Shown: one piece after another, positions 10,635-23,026 of the stretch
Position numbering within the stretch: position 1 is the first letter of the stretch
Layout: each line of letters begins with the position of its first letter
Assembly (NCBI RefSeq): GCF_042453785.1
Contig: NC_091677.1
Location: forward strand, 23,127,501-23,191,500
Length of the DNA: 64,000 nucleotides
Reading direction: 5' to 3'
Origin: Malus domestica
Lineage: Eukaryota > Streptophyta > Magnoliopsida > Rosales > Rosaceae
Made by a program: the position numbers and the translations under genes
The notes under the pieces: generated by a model
What the model was told of the DNA's origin: nothing
Databases searched by the model: none
The model's input: the letters and a program-made list of their open reading frames with translations, nothing else

Positions 10635-12873
10635 CTAGTGGCGTGCCGTTGGACTTCTCAATCCACCTAAGTTCTCTAGATAGGAAATCTTCTTGTTGGT
10701 CACTATGTTTGCAATCTTCTGTATATGTGGATGCTTAACCTCACAATAGTCTTCATCCGCAGCATCCAGGTCCTTTTTTGGCTCGGTCTCAGATTGATCT
10801 GCGCCCCAACCCATGAAATCCGACAATGTCATTGAACAGGGTGTCTCCCCACCGGCATTTTCTTCTTTAGAAGACCTATCCGGAGAAGTTGCAATTGTAG
10901 TGTCTTCTAAATAGGGCCGTTTACAGGCTACATGTGATGGATTCTGAGTAGCAAAATCAGCATAAAGTACATCTTCGATCCGCGACAAAACTGTGAAGGC
11001 CAAGCTTTCTAGTATTCTTGAATAGCTCTCCAGAATAGCCTGTCCAACATCCTGTAAAACCAAAGAACAAGCATATGCATAAGTTCATAAACACGATCAA
11101 ATACTTTATAAGTGATTTACTTTTTTCTGCAGTATTTTTTGTGTGAAAATGTGCACTAGCACTCAAAATCAAGGGATAAATTATGTTCTTACCGCGTTGT
11201 ATTCGATTTTACTAACGTCGAGTGACGATTGAGGGATTCCAGGGAACCTCTGCTTGAGGAGAAGTAAGATTGTCTCTGCTCTCTCTTCAAAAAGTTCTCT
11301 TTTCTCCAAGCTCACTGCAGAGCCCCAACCCGATTTCCCATCTTTTTGGTTCATCTTTCGCTTCCATATCACCATGGAAGCCTCCATTTTGTTCTTGAGG
11401 TCTAGAATTTTGTGCTCTGATGATAAGTCCATGCTGCAAAGAAATTGGTCAGGATCAAAGAATTCAACTGTAATGCTTCGGTAGATTGTGTCACCAAGAC
11501 TTGCCCTCCCATTCTGCAAAAAATCGACAAACCAAACCCAACATCAGAACGCGGTTATAGAACTCATCAGGCCACATGTAATGTAAGGAGGCAAAGAGGA
11601 TAGTTCCCTCTTTCTTTACCTTGGGGAGGGATTCAATGTAGTTTTCGGGGATCTCCATTTCTGTTAAAACTTGAGCATTGATGGCCATAGCTGCTTTAAG
11701 CACTTGGTTGACGCAATCCTTTTGATATTGTATGAACTTTCGTGCGGCGTCTGATAAACCATTTGGTGGAACTTTAGGAGTAGGTAGCCACCATTTGTCA
11801 TCTTTTCTCTTTGCAGATCCTTTCTCTTTCTCATCAGCATCTTTGGATACATAATAGAACTCTTGTTTTTCTTGGAAGTTATCTAGACAATCCTGCATAA
11901 TCCATTAGGAGTTTTGTTAGAGAAAAATAATCCATTAAATCCGAGTTTTCTTAAAAAAAATGTTAACAAGACTTACGATAAGCATTGCGTCGAGCTTACG
12001 CAAGGCAGGGATGTTCATGTGAAGATCTGTTCGTTGCCGGGTCACCATTATCTGTTAGATCAAAACATACAAATTCTTAACAGAAGGTGAAATGCGAGTG
12101 CAAATGCGTACGTGACAAGGAACAAAAGAGGAGATTGTACCTCCATGTTAGTTCCATCCTTGCCCTTCTGTTGTGAAGCAACAAATTCAACTATGTAATC
12201 ACTGACACACAAGAACCAATCTATTTCTTTTCTCCACCTCTTTTTCCTCTCGGTGGACATGGGTTCTAGGCGAGTTTGTTCCCCAAAAACAGAAGCTGCA
12301 TTGCGTTCGGAAAGGAATGGTGAACGAAATGCAATCCAGAAATAATAAAAAAATAAAAAAAATCTGCTAGCCTTTGCACTAATACAAACCATATTGATTG
12401 TATACATACCGGCAAGATTTGTAATAGCATTCGACAATGCCAACGCTGACGAAACACCCTTACCTCCACCGGACATATCTTCACCCAGAAGCAATTTCGC
12501 GAACCTCTCCTTCATCTGTTCCATATCTGAATCAAACCCAACAAGAGATAAATAATTCATAACTCAAAAAAAAAAAAAAAAAAAAATGTATACATTACAA
12601 GTTATATATGGCAGACAAATCATCACCTGTTTGCTGTTGCTTTTCCCTCGCTTCTCTAGCGGCAGCTTCCTCTTTGCTCAACTGCGATTTAGAGCCTTGA
12701 GCTCCATTACTACTTCTCGATGAAGCCTTCTTATCATCGTCCTGAAATTCTAACACGGTAGCACTCTCGATGCTCAAGCTCTTTGTATGCCTTCCGGTAT
12801 TCTCATGCATTCCCTTGAAATGATACAATCTAGACTTGTAATCCTCTTCTTCTTCTTCGAGCGCCCGGACCAT
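10635..12873 (-). CDS. Rop guanine nucleotide exchange factor (PRONE domain)
   Basis: It activates plant ROP/RAC GTPases at the plasma membrane by GDP-GTP exchange. Seven exons, read from the right: 12627-12873, 12410-12526, 12141-12295, 11977-12051, 11620-11892, 11193-11513, 10635-11051. All have GT-AG borders and phases agree, giving 534 residues. The PRONE domain starts near residue 83 with [20 protein letters not shown] and [18 protein letters not shown]. It continues through a [17 protein letters not shown] block, [28 protein letters not shown] and [16 protein letters not shown]. The variable C-tail ends in [15 protein letters not shown]. The N-terminus ([16 protein letters not shown]) and tail look like the pollen kinase-partner type (RopGEF8/9/12/13 group), from memory. 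The start at 12873 was chosen because it gives this conserved N-terminus; an in-frame Met 174 bases upstream gives an unrelated extension. Confidence 0.92.
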
Positions 12874-14621
12874 TCTCAGCTTTTTGAGGAAGATTTTTAT
12901 AGAATGAACGACGGAGAACAAGGCATGACTGCTGTTCAACCTATTGGGAGGAGGGAGAGGAGGGCGAGAGGGATCTATTTTGTCGGTTACGCGATTTCGT
13001 GCGGGAGAGGGAAGAGAGCTTCCAAATCCAAAAGACTTAAGAAACAAGACTTGTTCTTGTTGTTTTTTTGTTGCTGTTCTTGTTGTTTCTTCTTCTTCTT
13101 CCTTTTTCTGATGAAATGGTAAGTTTTGACAAAAATGTGGAGGGGAATGATTGGGAAGATTTGATGGGTTGGTTAATTTTGTTTTCTTTTTTTGATATTT
13201 TTCAGTTGGGTTGGAGGAACGTGGGGTGCATGTTTTGAGAAATTAGCATGCAAACACAAATGTTTTTTGATAATTTTTTTAACTTCTAGTTTTTGTTTTG
13301 TTAATGTTGTTGTTTTGGGGAGGTTTTGGTTTTTGGCTTTTTTGAGGAATGAATGAACTGGATGGTTGAGGTTTTGATGGTGGGGGTCACAGAGCAGCTA
13401 AAATCCCGGGAAAGACACAGGTGCTTTTCTAATTTACCACCTCTCTCTCTCCTGGGCCGGATGAGATTGGACCTTAAGAATAAGATTGAATTAGCAGAAA
13501 CTTATAACTCATGTATAAGGATAGAAACTTATAACTCATGTATAAGGATACGTTAAATAACCCGGTCTATTAAGGATTCATAACCCATCATGTCAAGTCA
13601 TGTCCATCTCACATTTTGACACAACAAACAACGAACTGGACTCAAATTTATTTTAATTGATCACAATCTATCTCAACCAGCGCACCAAAACAGGCCTATT
13701 GGATGGTTTCGGTGGGTCAATAGCAGCCCCAGCTCCTCTCCTAGAATATTCAATTTCATTATACGTAGATGAGAGAGAGAGAGAGTGTAGTTCCAACAAC
13801 TTCTTCTCTACTCCAACAACTTCTTTATAAGAACTTGATTATCGGTTTTTATGCTAATCATGACGGTTGTCCAACAGTATTTCTCTCTACTTTGTAACTT
13901 ACAAAAAGTATTATCTGTTCGTGAATCGTGATTAGTATTTGACGGTGTTGTTTGCTCACGATGCAACACATTCAGACCTTGGAGCATTACAATAGAAGTG
14001 GATTGCAAATTTTGATTCCCATCAAAATTGATCAACAATTTCCTAATTTTTCATAGTGAGTCCCAAAATATCGAACAAAATTCATATAAAAATTAAAAAG
14101 AATAATGTAATTTGTTTTTCGATGAAACAGTGGAAAAATTCCAATTCCAATTCCAATTCCAAACTTTGTGTTTATTTGTGCATGTTGATTTTCCTTGAAA
14201 TTATTTAATACAAACACCAAAAATAAACAGTGGTGTGCAGAAATTACTTCCGATTCATAACAAGTCTTGAGCCACTTGATCATGCTTAACATACCATTCA
14301 ATACTTAATCAAACTTAATATCCAATTATCTATACAAAAACCTGTAATTATCTCAATGGAGCACAAATAATAAAATGGAAGTCAAGAACAACATAGAAGC
14401 ACAAACAATAATCCAACATAGTAATCCAACATAGAAGGGAAACAGTCCTTTACATGGAAGGAGGCATATTAAACACCAAAAGCACCTTTTAACAACATAC
14501 AGTAATACAGATAAAGGGTCTCAAACCCATACTCACCACTAGCAATTTGCTTATTTCAATTGACAGCTCCAGATTCTGATCCCAGCGAAAGAAAGCTAGC
14601 AATATCGTGAACACCGTAACC
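12874..14621. other. Intergenic between RopGEF and RING genes
   Basis: Holds the RopGEF promoter and 5'UTR region (pyrimidine-rich near 13050-13110). Other contents are a perfect 27-bp tandem duplication at about 13498-13551 (unit begins GAAACTTATAACTC), a GA microsatellite near 13769-13784 and an (ATTCC)n run at about 14137-14160. No gene-like frame is seen. The last part should be the RING gene 3'UTR. Confidence 0.5.
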
Positions 14622-15575
14622 CTAGTAGTCGAACGGCCATCCTGAATACCCCATCTCGTTATTATGTTCCCGCATAGTTGATGGGCTACTTTCAGTTGTT
14701 GGGTTATGACTAGTGCTTGAGCTAGAGCTGGAACTAGATGAGCGAAACGGCCACAGAGATGAGAAAAGGTTTCGCCTCCCTTGGTTTTCTCTACCACTCT
14801 CCCTTGCACTGGTATTACTACCAAAACTACTGCTTCTACTTCGACTATTTGAGCTACGACTGCTTCCCACTCCTTGCGGACCTTGTGGAGGCAGTTCTTG
14901 GCGGCAAACAGGGCATGAGTTGTGTTGGACTAGCCATGGTACGATACAATCAGTGTGGTACAGATGGTCACAAGGCATTTGCTTTGCTTCAGATCCCAGC
15001 TCGAATTTGTCCTTGCAAACAGGACAGTGCGCATCAGAACGGAGATGCCTATTTGTGATCTTAACAGTAGGCATTGCATCAATTGAACCTCTGGAGGCTG
15101 GGGCAGGGCCTCGCCGGTCATTAGCTGAAAGCTGCTCAAATAGTTCTTCTAAGCCAGGACCTACAAAATAATCCCCAACATTACCCCGTGTCACACCTAT
15201 TCCAGGCGACCCATTGAAAAAAGCTTCAAAAGTACCGTTTCCAGAAAGTCGAAAAGGAATTTGGCCACCAAAAATCAATAGAGGAGCAAACGCCGGGTTA
15301 CGCTCTGGAACTAAATCTGGTCTTCCCCTAATGCTATCATTACGCCTTCTGTCTGTCAATTGGTGCAGCGCTGAGAAAGCTTCCATGATCCCAAACCTCC
15401 TGTCAGGATCATCATCATTGTCCAGTCCAAAGAAATCCATTGGGCTGATATGAACCATATCATCAAGTTCTTGAACAAATCCTCCATCGCAGCCTGGGCA
15501 AACTGCATCTCGCCCTCTCAGCCGAACTGGCTGCCTGCAATTGTAACACCAGTGGGTGTTTCGGCCACTTGACAT
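14622..15575 (-). CDS. RING-H2 E3 ubiquitin ligase with N-terminal zinc ribbon
   Basis: A single coding exon of 317 residues. Residues 8-35 form a C-x2-C...C-x2-C zinc ribbon (HWCYNC, CPGC) typical of the plant RING1/SIRP1/RDUF-like group. The RING-H2 finger uses C184, C187, C202, H204, H207, C210, C221 and C224, and W214 is in the usual E2-contact position. The tail is Ser-rich with a nine-Ser run (about 285-293) and ends MGYSGWPFDY, also seen in this group. It would transfer ubiquitin from an E2 to unknown substrates. No membrane segment or signal peptide is seen, so it is probably cytosolic or nuclear. The start is the first Met and gives the zinc ribbon immediately. Confidence 0.92.
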   Translation of the reverse strand: MSSGRNTHWCYNCRQPVRLRGRDAVCPGCDGGFVQELDDMVHISPMDFFGLDNDDDPDRRFGIMEAFSALHQLTDRRRNDSIRGRPDLVPERNPAFAPLLIFGGQIPFRLSGNGTFEAFFNGSPGIGVTRGNVGDYFVGPGLEELFEQLSANDRRGPAPASRGSIDAMPTVKITNRHLRSDAHCPVCKDKFELGSEAKQMPCDHLYHTDCIVPWLVQHNSCPVCRQELPPQGPQGVGSSRSSNSRSRSSSFGSNTSARESGRENQGRRNLFSSLWPFRSSSSSSSSSTSHNPTTESSPSTMREHNNEMGYSGWPFDY

Positions 15576-15802
15576 CTCTCCTCTTCCAAAAACTTATGAG
15601 TACATACAACAAGTCTTGCCCCCGAATGCCTCAATATTTAATCATCATCTGAGCACAGTGACACACAGAGATCGCAAATTAAGGTCAAGCCACCTATTTC
15701 AAATTCAAAATCATTAAGATACAGTCTGGACCCAAACAAGTTCGAATTTGGCAGTTCGCATAAAGAAATTGAAACTGCGATCCATACTACATACACAGGA
15801 AT

Positions 15803-15840
<38 letters not shown>

Positions 15841-16640
15841 GATTGCAAAGATATTTATTAGAATCTTTATGTAAAGTGCTTTCGTAAATCCAATGTATTT
15901 CTGAAACCAATAAATAAAATCCAATTTATTTCCTAAACAATTACAATTACCCAATTCAGATACTCCAAAATCCAATTCGATTCGAATTGCATCCATCTAT
16001 TTCAGGTTGATCATTGGTTGAGTAATTCACTAATTAAAATACCAAAAAGATAAACAAATTAATAACCAAGATCAGAAATAATCAGCTCAACAAATATTCT
16101 CACTCAGATAATAATCCTTTTGTAAAACAAAATAAATATATTTGGATAATTCATTTTTTCAATCCAATTTATTCCCTAAATGCTCCAAATCAACCAATTC
16201 AAATACTCAAAAAACGAATTCCAGTCGAATCCAATCCATCCATTTCAGGATGATCATTGGTTAAATCTAAATAATCAGTAATTCCATATTAAAAATACTA
16301 AAATAGTTAACGAAATTATATCCAAGATCAGGCTTTAATAAGCTAAAAAAATTAAAATTAAAATTAAAAAAAAAAAATAAATAACTAGCCTCATTTGCAG
16401 CAGGAAATTCAGCACTTAAACAACAAAAACAACACTGCGACTTCAGATTCATACAAATAAATAAATATATATATATATATATATATATTTGTATAATTAT
16501 ATAGTGTAAAGGCAAACCCTAACCTTGAGAAGGCGAAGGCGAAGGCGAAGGCGAAGCTATACTGAAATTTCTGAGATGTATCCACATCGATGATGCGACA
16601 AAATAAATGAGTGTGAGAGACCCCGCTTCCTTATCTCTCC
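15576..16640 (-). promoter_or_regulatory. 5'UTR and 5'UTR intron of the RING-H2 gene
   Basis: A likely non-coding first exon runs from about 16640 down to 16524 and contains a GAAGGC hexamer repeated four times (about 16530-16556). A good donor (CTCAAG|GTTAGG) is at 16524/16523. A matching acceptor (CTGTGCTCAG) lies near 15652, about 75 bases before the start codon. The intron holds a 30-base homopolymer (A on the plus strand, 15808-15837), a TA run at 16465-16488 and AT-rich sequence. This is inferred from splice signals only. Confidence 0.5.
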
Positions 16641-16814
16641 TCCCCCTCTCGTTGTCTAGTATCCTCCTTTAGATGGGCCTTTTGTTAAATCAGATCCGTT
16701 ATTTTGATCCAACGGCTGGAAATGAGCGCCTGTAGTTACTCAACTTTATTAGAGCTTTTCGTGCTTTTCTAACCTTATGTCAAATTACTTTGACAAAACT
16801 GAAAAAATCATATG

Positions 16815-16980
16815 TCAGGTATTACAGTATAATAATATTACTCTTCACTTGTAATAAAAGATCTTAGGATAGATTATCGTCAAAGACGAATTTGAACCAT
16901 AATATTACCAATTCATTGTGAGGCTAAACTCATCTGCTCACTCTTAATGTAGATAATATCGATTATTAAAAAAAAAAAAC
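16815..16980 (+). mobile_element. SINE, second copy (degenerate)
   Basis: Opposite in orientation to the copy at 3499-3665 and clearly related along its length: ACTTGTAA near 16850, a CGTCAAAGACGAATTTGAACC block, ATTGTGAGGCTAAACTCA, and TAATGTAGATAATATCGATT before a poly(A) run (16969-16979). The A and B boxes carry substitutions. No target duplication was recognised. Confidence 0.6.
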
Positions 16981-17742
16981 AATGGTTGAACCAAATTGCT
17001 TGCATATATTTACAAGAAAATAAAACACTGCTCAAATATTGCTTGGTTTAGTCGGATGGAATGGTTGAGCTCATTTTACCCCAGCCATATATTTTGCAGG
17101 ATGATTTTGATAATCCTTTCAACTTTCAAATCAGTCTTAATTTTAAGCGTATTTCAAACTATGTACGAGAATCGGAAGCATTAAATACTCCTCACATGAA
17201 GTACAAATTGTTGAATAGAGTTGTCTTTGTATAACACGTCTCATGTAGGGGTGTGTTGTTAGGATATCGGACCACATGATTTGTGAGATAACTCTCCTAC
17301 TAAAGAATCTCTCGTAAAATTAGTTGAAATAGTGAATTCTACGGCTTGGATCAATAGCACTATGTGCATACAATTGCCTTAGCTACAAAGAAATATTCTG
17401 AAAACTTTATGCTAGATGGAGGAAAGTAAAAATCTCAAAAATGGTGGGTGCGATAATGTAATTTAAATTTTATTATGTTCGACTTTGTAAATTGACTTTT
17501 ATCATGTCTCATTTTGCAATTTGCCTCCATCCAACCAAACATCATCATCTTACGTGTCCTCCTGCTGACCACCAAGGAGTCAGAGGTGCCATCCACTTAC
17601 CACTATCGCTCAGACTAGTCACTATACAACCAGTTCAACAAATCCCAACCTCTCCAACCATTTTGATATGTGGGGTACCCACAAAATGTTAGCCTTATAA
17701 GGTTATATAATTAAAACACAAACGAATGAGTGATTGACCTGA
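16981..17742. other. Intergenic left of the copia element
   Basis: No credible gene. The last 250 bases may belong to an older element into which the copia element inserted, because the text resumes beyond the element at 22595. Confidence 0.4.
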
Positions 17743-17921
17743 TGTTGGAGAGTTGACTTTTTGTAATTAGTTTAGTTACCTATTTGAGTCATTGTAATCA
17801 GATTGTAATTAGGTTATTTGATGTTTCTTTCCTTGTAAATCACTCTTGTACATTATATATTTTACTCTTGGTGAGAAGAATGATATTAGGAAATTAACCC
17901 CAAAATAAGTCATAATTAGCA
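17743..17921 (+). repeat. 5' LTR of copia element 1
   Basis: Begins TGTTGGAGAGTTGAC and ends ATAATTAGCA. It differs from the right LTR by only a few substitutions and small indels, so insertion is fairly recent on a plant time-scale. A short AT-rich ATTATATATTTT stretch in the middle could serve as TATA box. Confidence 0.93.
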
Positions 17922-17935
17922 TGGTATCAGAGCAG
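17922..17935 (+). other. Primer-binding site (initiator tRNA-Met type)
   Basis: TGGTATCAGAGCAG follows the 5' LTR without a gap. This is the usual plant LTR-retrotransposon primer site. Confidence 0.9.
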
Positions 17936-17989
17936 AGATACTAGGATTTCTGCTTTGCCCGTTCCCTCAAGCAAACTCGTCCCTCCCAT

Positions 17990-20900
17990 GGAGAACCTAC
18001 CACCACTCCACGGTGGAAACAACCTAATTCTAACTGATTCTACTCCTACACTAAACACTACAACCCTAAACACTACCACCCTAACCTTCCCTACCATGAA
18101 TCCTACCCTACCTATATCGCAAGTTGTTGCACAGAATGTCCATCATGATTCGTCTACTGCTTCGATTGGCATCAAACTCAATGGTGCCAACTATGGAGTT
18201 TGGTCTTAGATTGTTGAGATGTTTGTTGCTGGAAAAGACAAGTTGGGCTACTTGTTTGGGAGTAATCCCCAACCACCTATCGACGATTCGGCCTTCACCA
18301 AATGGCATACAGAGAATGCTATTGTGAAGGGTTGGCTCATCAACTCTATGGAACCCAATTTGATTGGGTACTTTCTTCGACTACTGACGGCAAAAGGAAG
18401 TGTGGGACGCGGTTGCTCGCACGTATTATGATGGCTCTGATATATCTCAAGTCTATGATCTTACCTGTAAGGCTTTTCACATGAGGCAAGATGGACGACT
18501 GGTGGAGACATACTATAGTGATCTTCAATCTTTGTGGCAAGAGATTGATTATCGTCGACCTAATCCGATGAAGTGCGGTACCGATATTGAAATTTGAATA
18601 AAATTGTTCAAATGGATCGTGTGTACACTTTGCTTGCAGGATTGGATGAGATGTTTGATAAAATTCGTAGTGATATTCTACGAATTGAGCCCCTTCGTTC
18701 CGTTGAACAAACTTTTGCCTATGTTCGCTGGGAGGGAATGCGACAAGCTGTGATGAATACCGGAGGACAACTGCCAAGTGGGGCAGCCATGATGGCTCGG
18801 CCTGCCACACGAGCCGTAACTCCACCTCGTCCCCGCGCCCCTGATAAGTCACATGCACCGAGCCCAAGACTGCAACCCCAAGTTACTGCCTCGAGCCCAG
18901 CACATGGCAGGCTCTTTGCTGCTGAGACGACCTCACGGCCCACCACGGGTCCCCGTCTTCCTCATCTTAAACCACCCATCTTGGCTGGTGGTTGTACTTA
19001 CTGCGGTAGTAAGAAGCATAGTCGTGATAATTGCTTCCAATTGCATGGCTATCCTGACTGGTAAGAACCATTGAAGCTTCAGAAACAACGGGAACGAGAC
19101 GAGCAAGCCAATCTCGCCACCTCCATGTCCCAATTATCTTTGATATCTCAAGATGATCCTCCTCTAGTTTTGAGTTCTTCCGACATGTCTTCGAAGTCAT
19201 GGGGTAACTATGGTTATGTTTTTAATATGAATAGTGATGCTACTCCATTCGGATGGATCATTGACTCCGGTGCCATATACCATATGACTTATGATCCCAC
19301 TGATTTAGCTTGTGATACTGTTCCATTTCGACGTAATATTACTAATGCTAATGGAGTTACCTCACTGGTAACTGGCGCTGGCACCACGCACCTCATACCC
19401 ACTCTCTCTTTGCCTCATACATTACTTGTACCTTCACTAGAGCATAAATTGATGTCTCCTGGCGAAGCTACTGAACAATTGAACTGTCGTGTGCTAATGT
19501 ATCCAAAGTTTTGTCTTATACAGGATATTCTCACAAATGAGATAATTGGTTGTAGTACTAAGAGGGGGGATCTTTATTTTGTGGATGATGTCAGTACATG
19601 ACAGGTCAATCTTGGCCAATGAGCCGTTGATCACAAGAGGCATCAGTTATGGTTATGGCATCACCGTTTGGGTCATCCATCTTTCAGTTATTTGCAGCAT
19701 ATGTTTCCGAATTTATTTGTTGGTTGTTCAATTTCAAACTTTAAATGCGACACTTACATACTCGCCAAGAGTCACTATGTTTCTTATCCGCTGAATTCTA
19801 ATAAAAGTGTTATTCCTTTTGGTCTTGTTCATTCGGATGTTTGGGGACCATCTTCGATTACTACTTCATTTGGTATTCCATGGTTTGTAACGTTCATAAA
19901 TGATTGCACACGGATGACATGGTTATATATTCTTAAGCATAAAAGTGATCAACGACTCCTTGTACGGGGTGGCTAAGCGCAAAAATCGTTATCTCTTAGA
20001 AACGGCTTGCTCACTCTTGATTGGGGCGTCTGTTCCCTGCTTTTCTTGGGATGTTGCTCTTCAGACCGCCACTTATCTTATCAACCGTCTGCCATCCAAA
20101 GTACTGGATTTTCTTACTCTCTTACAAGTCCTTACTACCTTCATGCATCTACAGTTGGTTTTGGTACTTCCACCTCGGGTTTTTGGATGTGTTGCATTTG
20201 TTCATCTTCATAAAAATCAACGGACGAAACTTGAACTGTGTGCTCTCTGTTGTATTTTTTTGGGATACGGACTCCATCAGAAAGGGTACCGTTGTTACCA
20301 CCCTCATTCGCGTTGAATGTATGTTACAATGGATGTCAATTTTTCCAAGTCTGAGATGTATTACCCTTCGGATTCTTCCAATCCTCATCCTCAGGGGGAG
20401 ACACGACATAACGAGAAGGATTGGACCATGGGTGATACTGTTGATCTTCTGCTGCCATTAGCCGAGCCTATAACGGTTACACTGCCAGCCCAACCAACAA
20501 CAGCTATAGTGCTGCCCATAGAATCAATGGCAGGCACGGCAATGCCGTCTTCACCCACGGCACCAGTGCTGCCACTTGTCAACTTTGAGACTTCTACTGA
20601 TACTACTCCCCCATCGTCTCCAACTATAGTACCACCAAATGACCATACTCCTGAGAATATTCTTGAGGTAAGCTTTACTATCCTTGTTGATGATACTGTT
20701 GTTCCGAATTATCAATTACCTTTCAGGCACAACTGGGGAAAGCCACCCAATCGATATTCACTAGACACAACAAAAGGCTCTAAATACCCCATTGCCAACT
20801 ATGTGTCATCACATAGGTTATCAGAACCTGGCAAAATTTTTGTACAACAAATATCCAATGATAGCACACCAAGTTCATTAAATGAGGCACTATCTGAGGA

Positions 20901-22401
20901 TCGATGGACCAAGGCAATGGAGGAAGAAATGGCTGCACTCCAGAAAAATCAAACGTGGGATTTAGTTCCACTTCCCCGAGGAAAGAAGAGAGTTGGGTGT
21001 CGGTGGGTGTACACCATCAAGTACAAAGCTGATGGGTCTGTTGAATGATACAAAGCACGATTGGTGGCCAAGGGATACACTCAGACATATGGTGTTGATT
21101 ATATAGAGACATTTTCCTCGGTAGCAAAGATTAATAAGGTAAGAGTATTGCTTTCATTGGCAGCCAACTTAGATTGGCCATTACAGCAATTTAATGTGAA
21201 AAAATGCTTTCTTACATGGTAATCTTAAAGAAGAAGTGTATATGGATATTCCACCTGGTTATGCATCGATTTTACAACCTGAAGTAGTGTGCAAGTTGAA
21301 TAAAGCATTGTATGGGTTGAAAAAATCACCTCGAGCATGGTTTGGTAAGTTTCGGAAGGCTATGAGGAAATATGGGTTCAGGCAGAGCAATTATGATCAT
21401 ACATTTTTCTTGAAACGTCGCATGGGGAAATTGACGGCACTTATCATCTATGTGGACGATATGATTGTTACGGTGACGACAAAGAGGAAATCTTAAGGCT
21501 CAAAGATTACCTAGCAACTGAGTTCGAGATGAATGATCTTGGTGGTTTGAAATATTTCTTGGGGATAAAAGTAGCTCGATCTAAACAGGGTATATTTCTG
21601 TCTCAAAGAAAATATGTTCTAAACTTATTAGCTGAAACCGAAATGCTTGATTGTAAATCGGCTGACAGCCCTATAGTCCAAAATCACCATCTTGCCATGC
21701 ACCTTAATCAAGTTCCCACTAACAAAGATCGTTATCAAAGGTTAGTTGGGAGGTTAATTTATTTATCTCACACCAGGCCTGATACATACGCAGTAAGTGT
21801 TGTTAGTCAATTTATGCATTCTCCGAGTGAGGCACATATGGGTATGGTTGAACGCATCCTACGATACCTGAAGTCCTCACCGGGTAGAGGCATCATGTTT
21901 TCCAAGAATGATCATTGCCGAATAGAGGGTTACATTGATGCAGATTGGGCAGGTAACATTACTGATTGTCAGTCCATATCTGGTTACTTTACATTTGTGG
22001 GAGGCAACTTAGTGAATTGGCAGAGTAAGAAACAGAAAGTGGTTGCTTTATCAAGTGCAGAGGCGGAATACAGGGGTATGGCAAAATGAGTATGTGAACT
22101 ATTATGGCTTCAGAGGTTACTTGGTGAACTCGGATATCCTTCAAATTCAGCCTTGAATATATTTTGTGATAATAAAACAACTATCGATATCTCACAAAAC
22201 CCAATTCAACATGATAGCACAAAAGACGTGGAAGTTGACAGACACTTCATTATGGAAACGTTGGATGAGAATATTATTCAATTCCCGTTCGTACAGTCAG
22301 AGGATCAATTGGCGGATATCTTAACTAAAGCTGTTGCAAGTCAAACGTTTGACAACTCTCTTATCAAGTTGGGCATGAACGACATTTATGCACCAACTTG
22401 A
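17990..22401 (+). pseudogene. Broken gag-pol of copia element 1
   Basis: Gag begins near 17990. It is stopped at 18207-18209 by a TAG, and further frame changes follow near 18385 and 18597. The zinc knuckle (CTYCGSKKHSRDNC) lies at about 18993-19040. The protease shows WIIDSGA (about 19253). The integrase HHRLGHP-like zinc region is at 19630-19690. The first part of the catalytic core is present, but the middle of the core is deleted near 19945-19975. Reverse transcriptase (RWVYTIKYKADG, DIPPGYAS, YVDDM at about 21447) has at least one stop near 21046 and a frameshift near 21210. RNase H (DADWAG, SSAEAEYRGMAK) ends near 22401. No single product can be made from this copy. Confidence 0.9.
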
Positions 22402-22408
22402 GGGGGAG

Positions 22409-22589
22409 TATTGGAAAGTTGACTTTTTGTAATTAGTTTAGTTACCTATTTGAGTCCTTGTAATCAGATTGTAATTAGGTTATTTGATGTTTCTTTCCTT
22501 GTAAATCACTCTTGTACATTATATATTTTCCTCCTTGATGAGAAGAATGATATCAGGAAATTAAACCCCAAAATAAGTCCTAATTAGCA
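22409..22589 (+). repeat. 3' LTR of copia element 1
   Basis: Begins TATTGGAAAGTTGAC, so the canonical TG has mutated to TA. It ends TAATTAGCA and is followed by the CCTGA target duplication. It is preceded by a purine tract. Confidence 0.92.
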
Positions 22590-22599
22590 CCTGATTCCA

Positions 22600-22981
22600 A
22601 CGGCGGCCATGGAAGTCGAACATGAAAAGAAGGGCACGGCAACACCAATATCTTTTATAAACACCTAGCCGGATACAACTACTCTATGTGAAGCATTATG
22701 TTGTGTGTTCTAAGGCTTATAGGGACCGGTGCTTTTATATAGGTTAAAAGCTAGGGTTTCCATCCATAAAGGAAACCTAAACTTACTTTCTTAGCCTCCA
22801 AGTCAAGTATCATAGTCATCTTCAATTAAGGATTTCATCAATTATATTTCCAATATAAGACACCTTATATAGGATTGATATCTTTAAGAAATCAAATCAC
22901 AATCAACATTATTCTATAATATTACATTCCTATTACATGTAGTAGACCACTTAAAGGTTGATTTATATTGGATAAATCCAA
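22600..22981 (-). mobile_element. Possible LTR or TRIM-like fragment
   Basis: On the minus strand it begins TGTTGGATTTATCC (22981 leftwards) and carries a promoter-like TATATAAAAGCACC. It is followed by TTGGAATCAGG, which resembles a primer-binding site. The copia element lies inserted at that point. No second LTR was found, so the class is a guess. Confidence 0.35.
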
Positions 22982-23026
22982 CACAAAACCCACAACCAAT
23001 CCGACCCCATTTCTCCAAATCCATCA

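Larger units (their letters stand above)
17743..22589 (+). mobile_element. Ty1/copia LTR retrotransposon, complete ends, inactive
   Basis: Two direct LTRs of 179 and 181 bp (17743-17921 and 22409-22589) bracket a 4.5-kb interior. The 5-bp target duplication CCTGA is present on both sides (17738-17742 and 22590-22594). A primer-binding site TGGTATCAGAGC, complementary to initiator tRNA-Met, directly follows the left LTR. A purine tract AGGGGGAG directly precedes the right LTR. Domain order gag, zinc knuckle, protease, integrase, reverse transcriptase, RNase H is that of copia. Confidence 0.93.

Noticed and set aside
14713-15171. Long open frames on the plus strand over the RING gene
   Set aside because: They are antisense shadows of the Ser/Arg-rich RING-H2 coding exon and show no domain.
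15808-15837. 30-base poly(A) as the tail of a retroposed gene
   Set aside because: The sequence before it has no coding or SINE/LINE resemblance and it lies in the likely 5'UTR intron of the RING gene; a plain homopolymer is enough.
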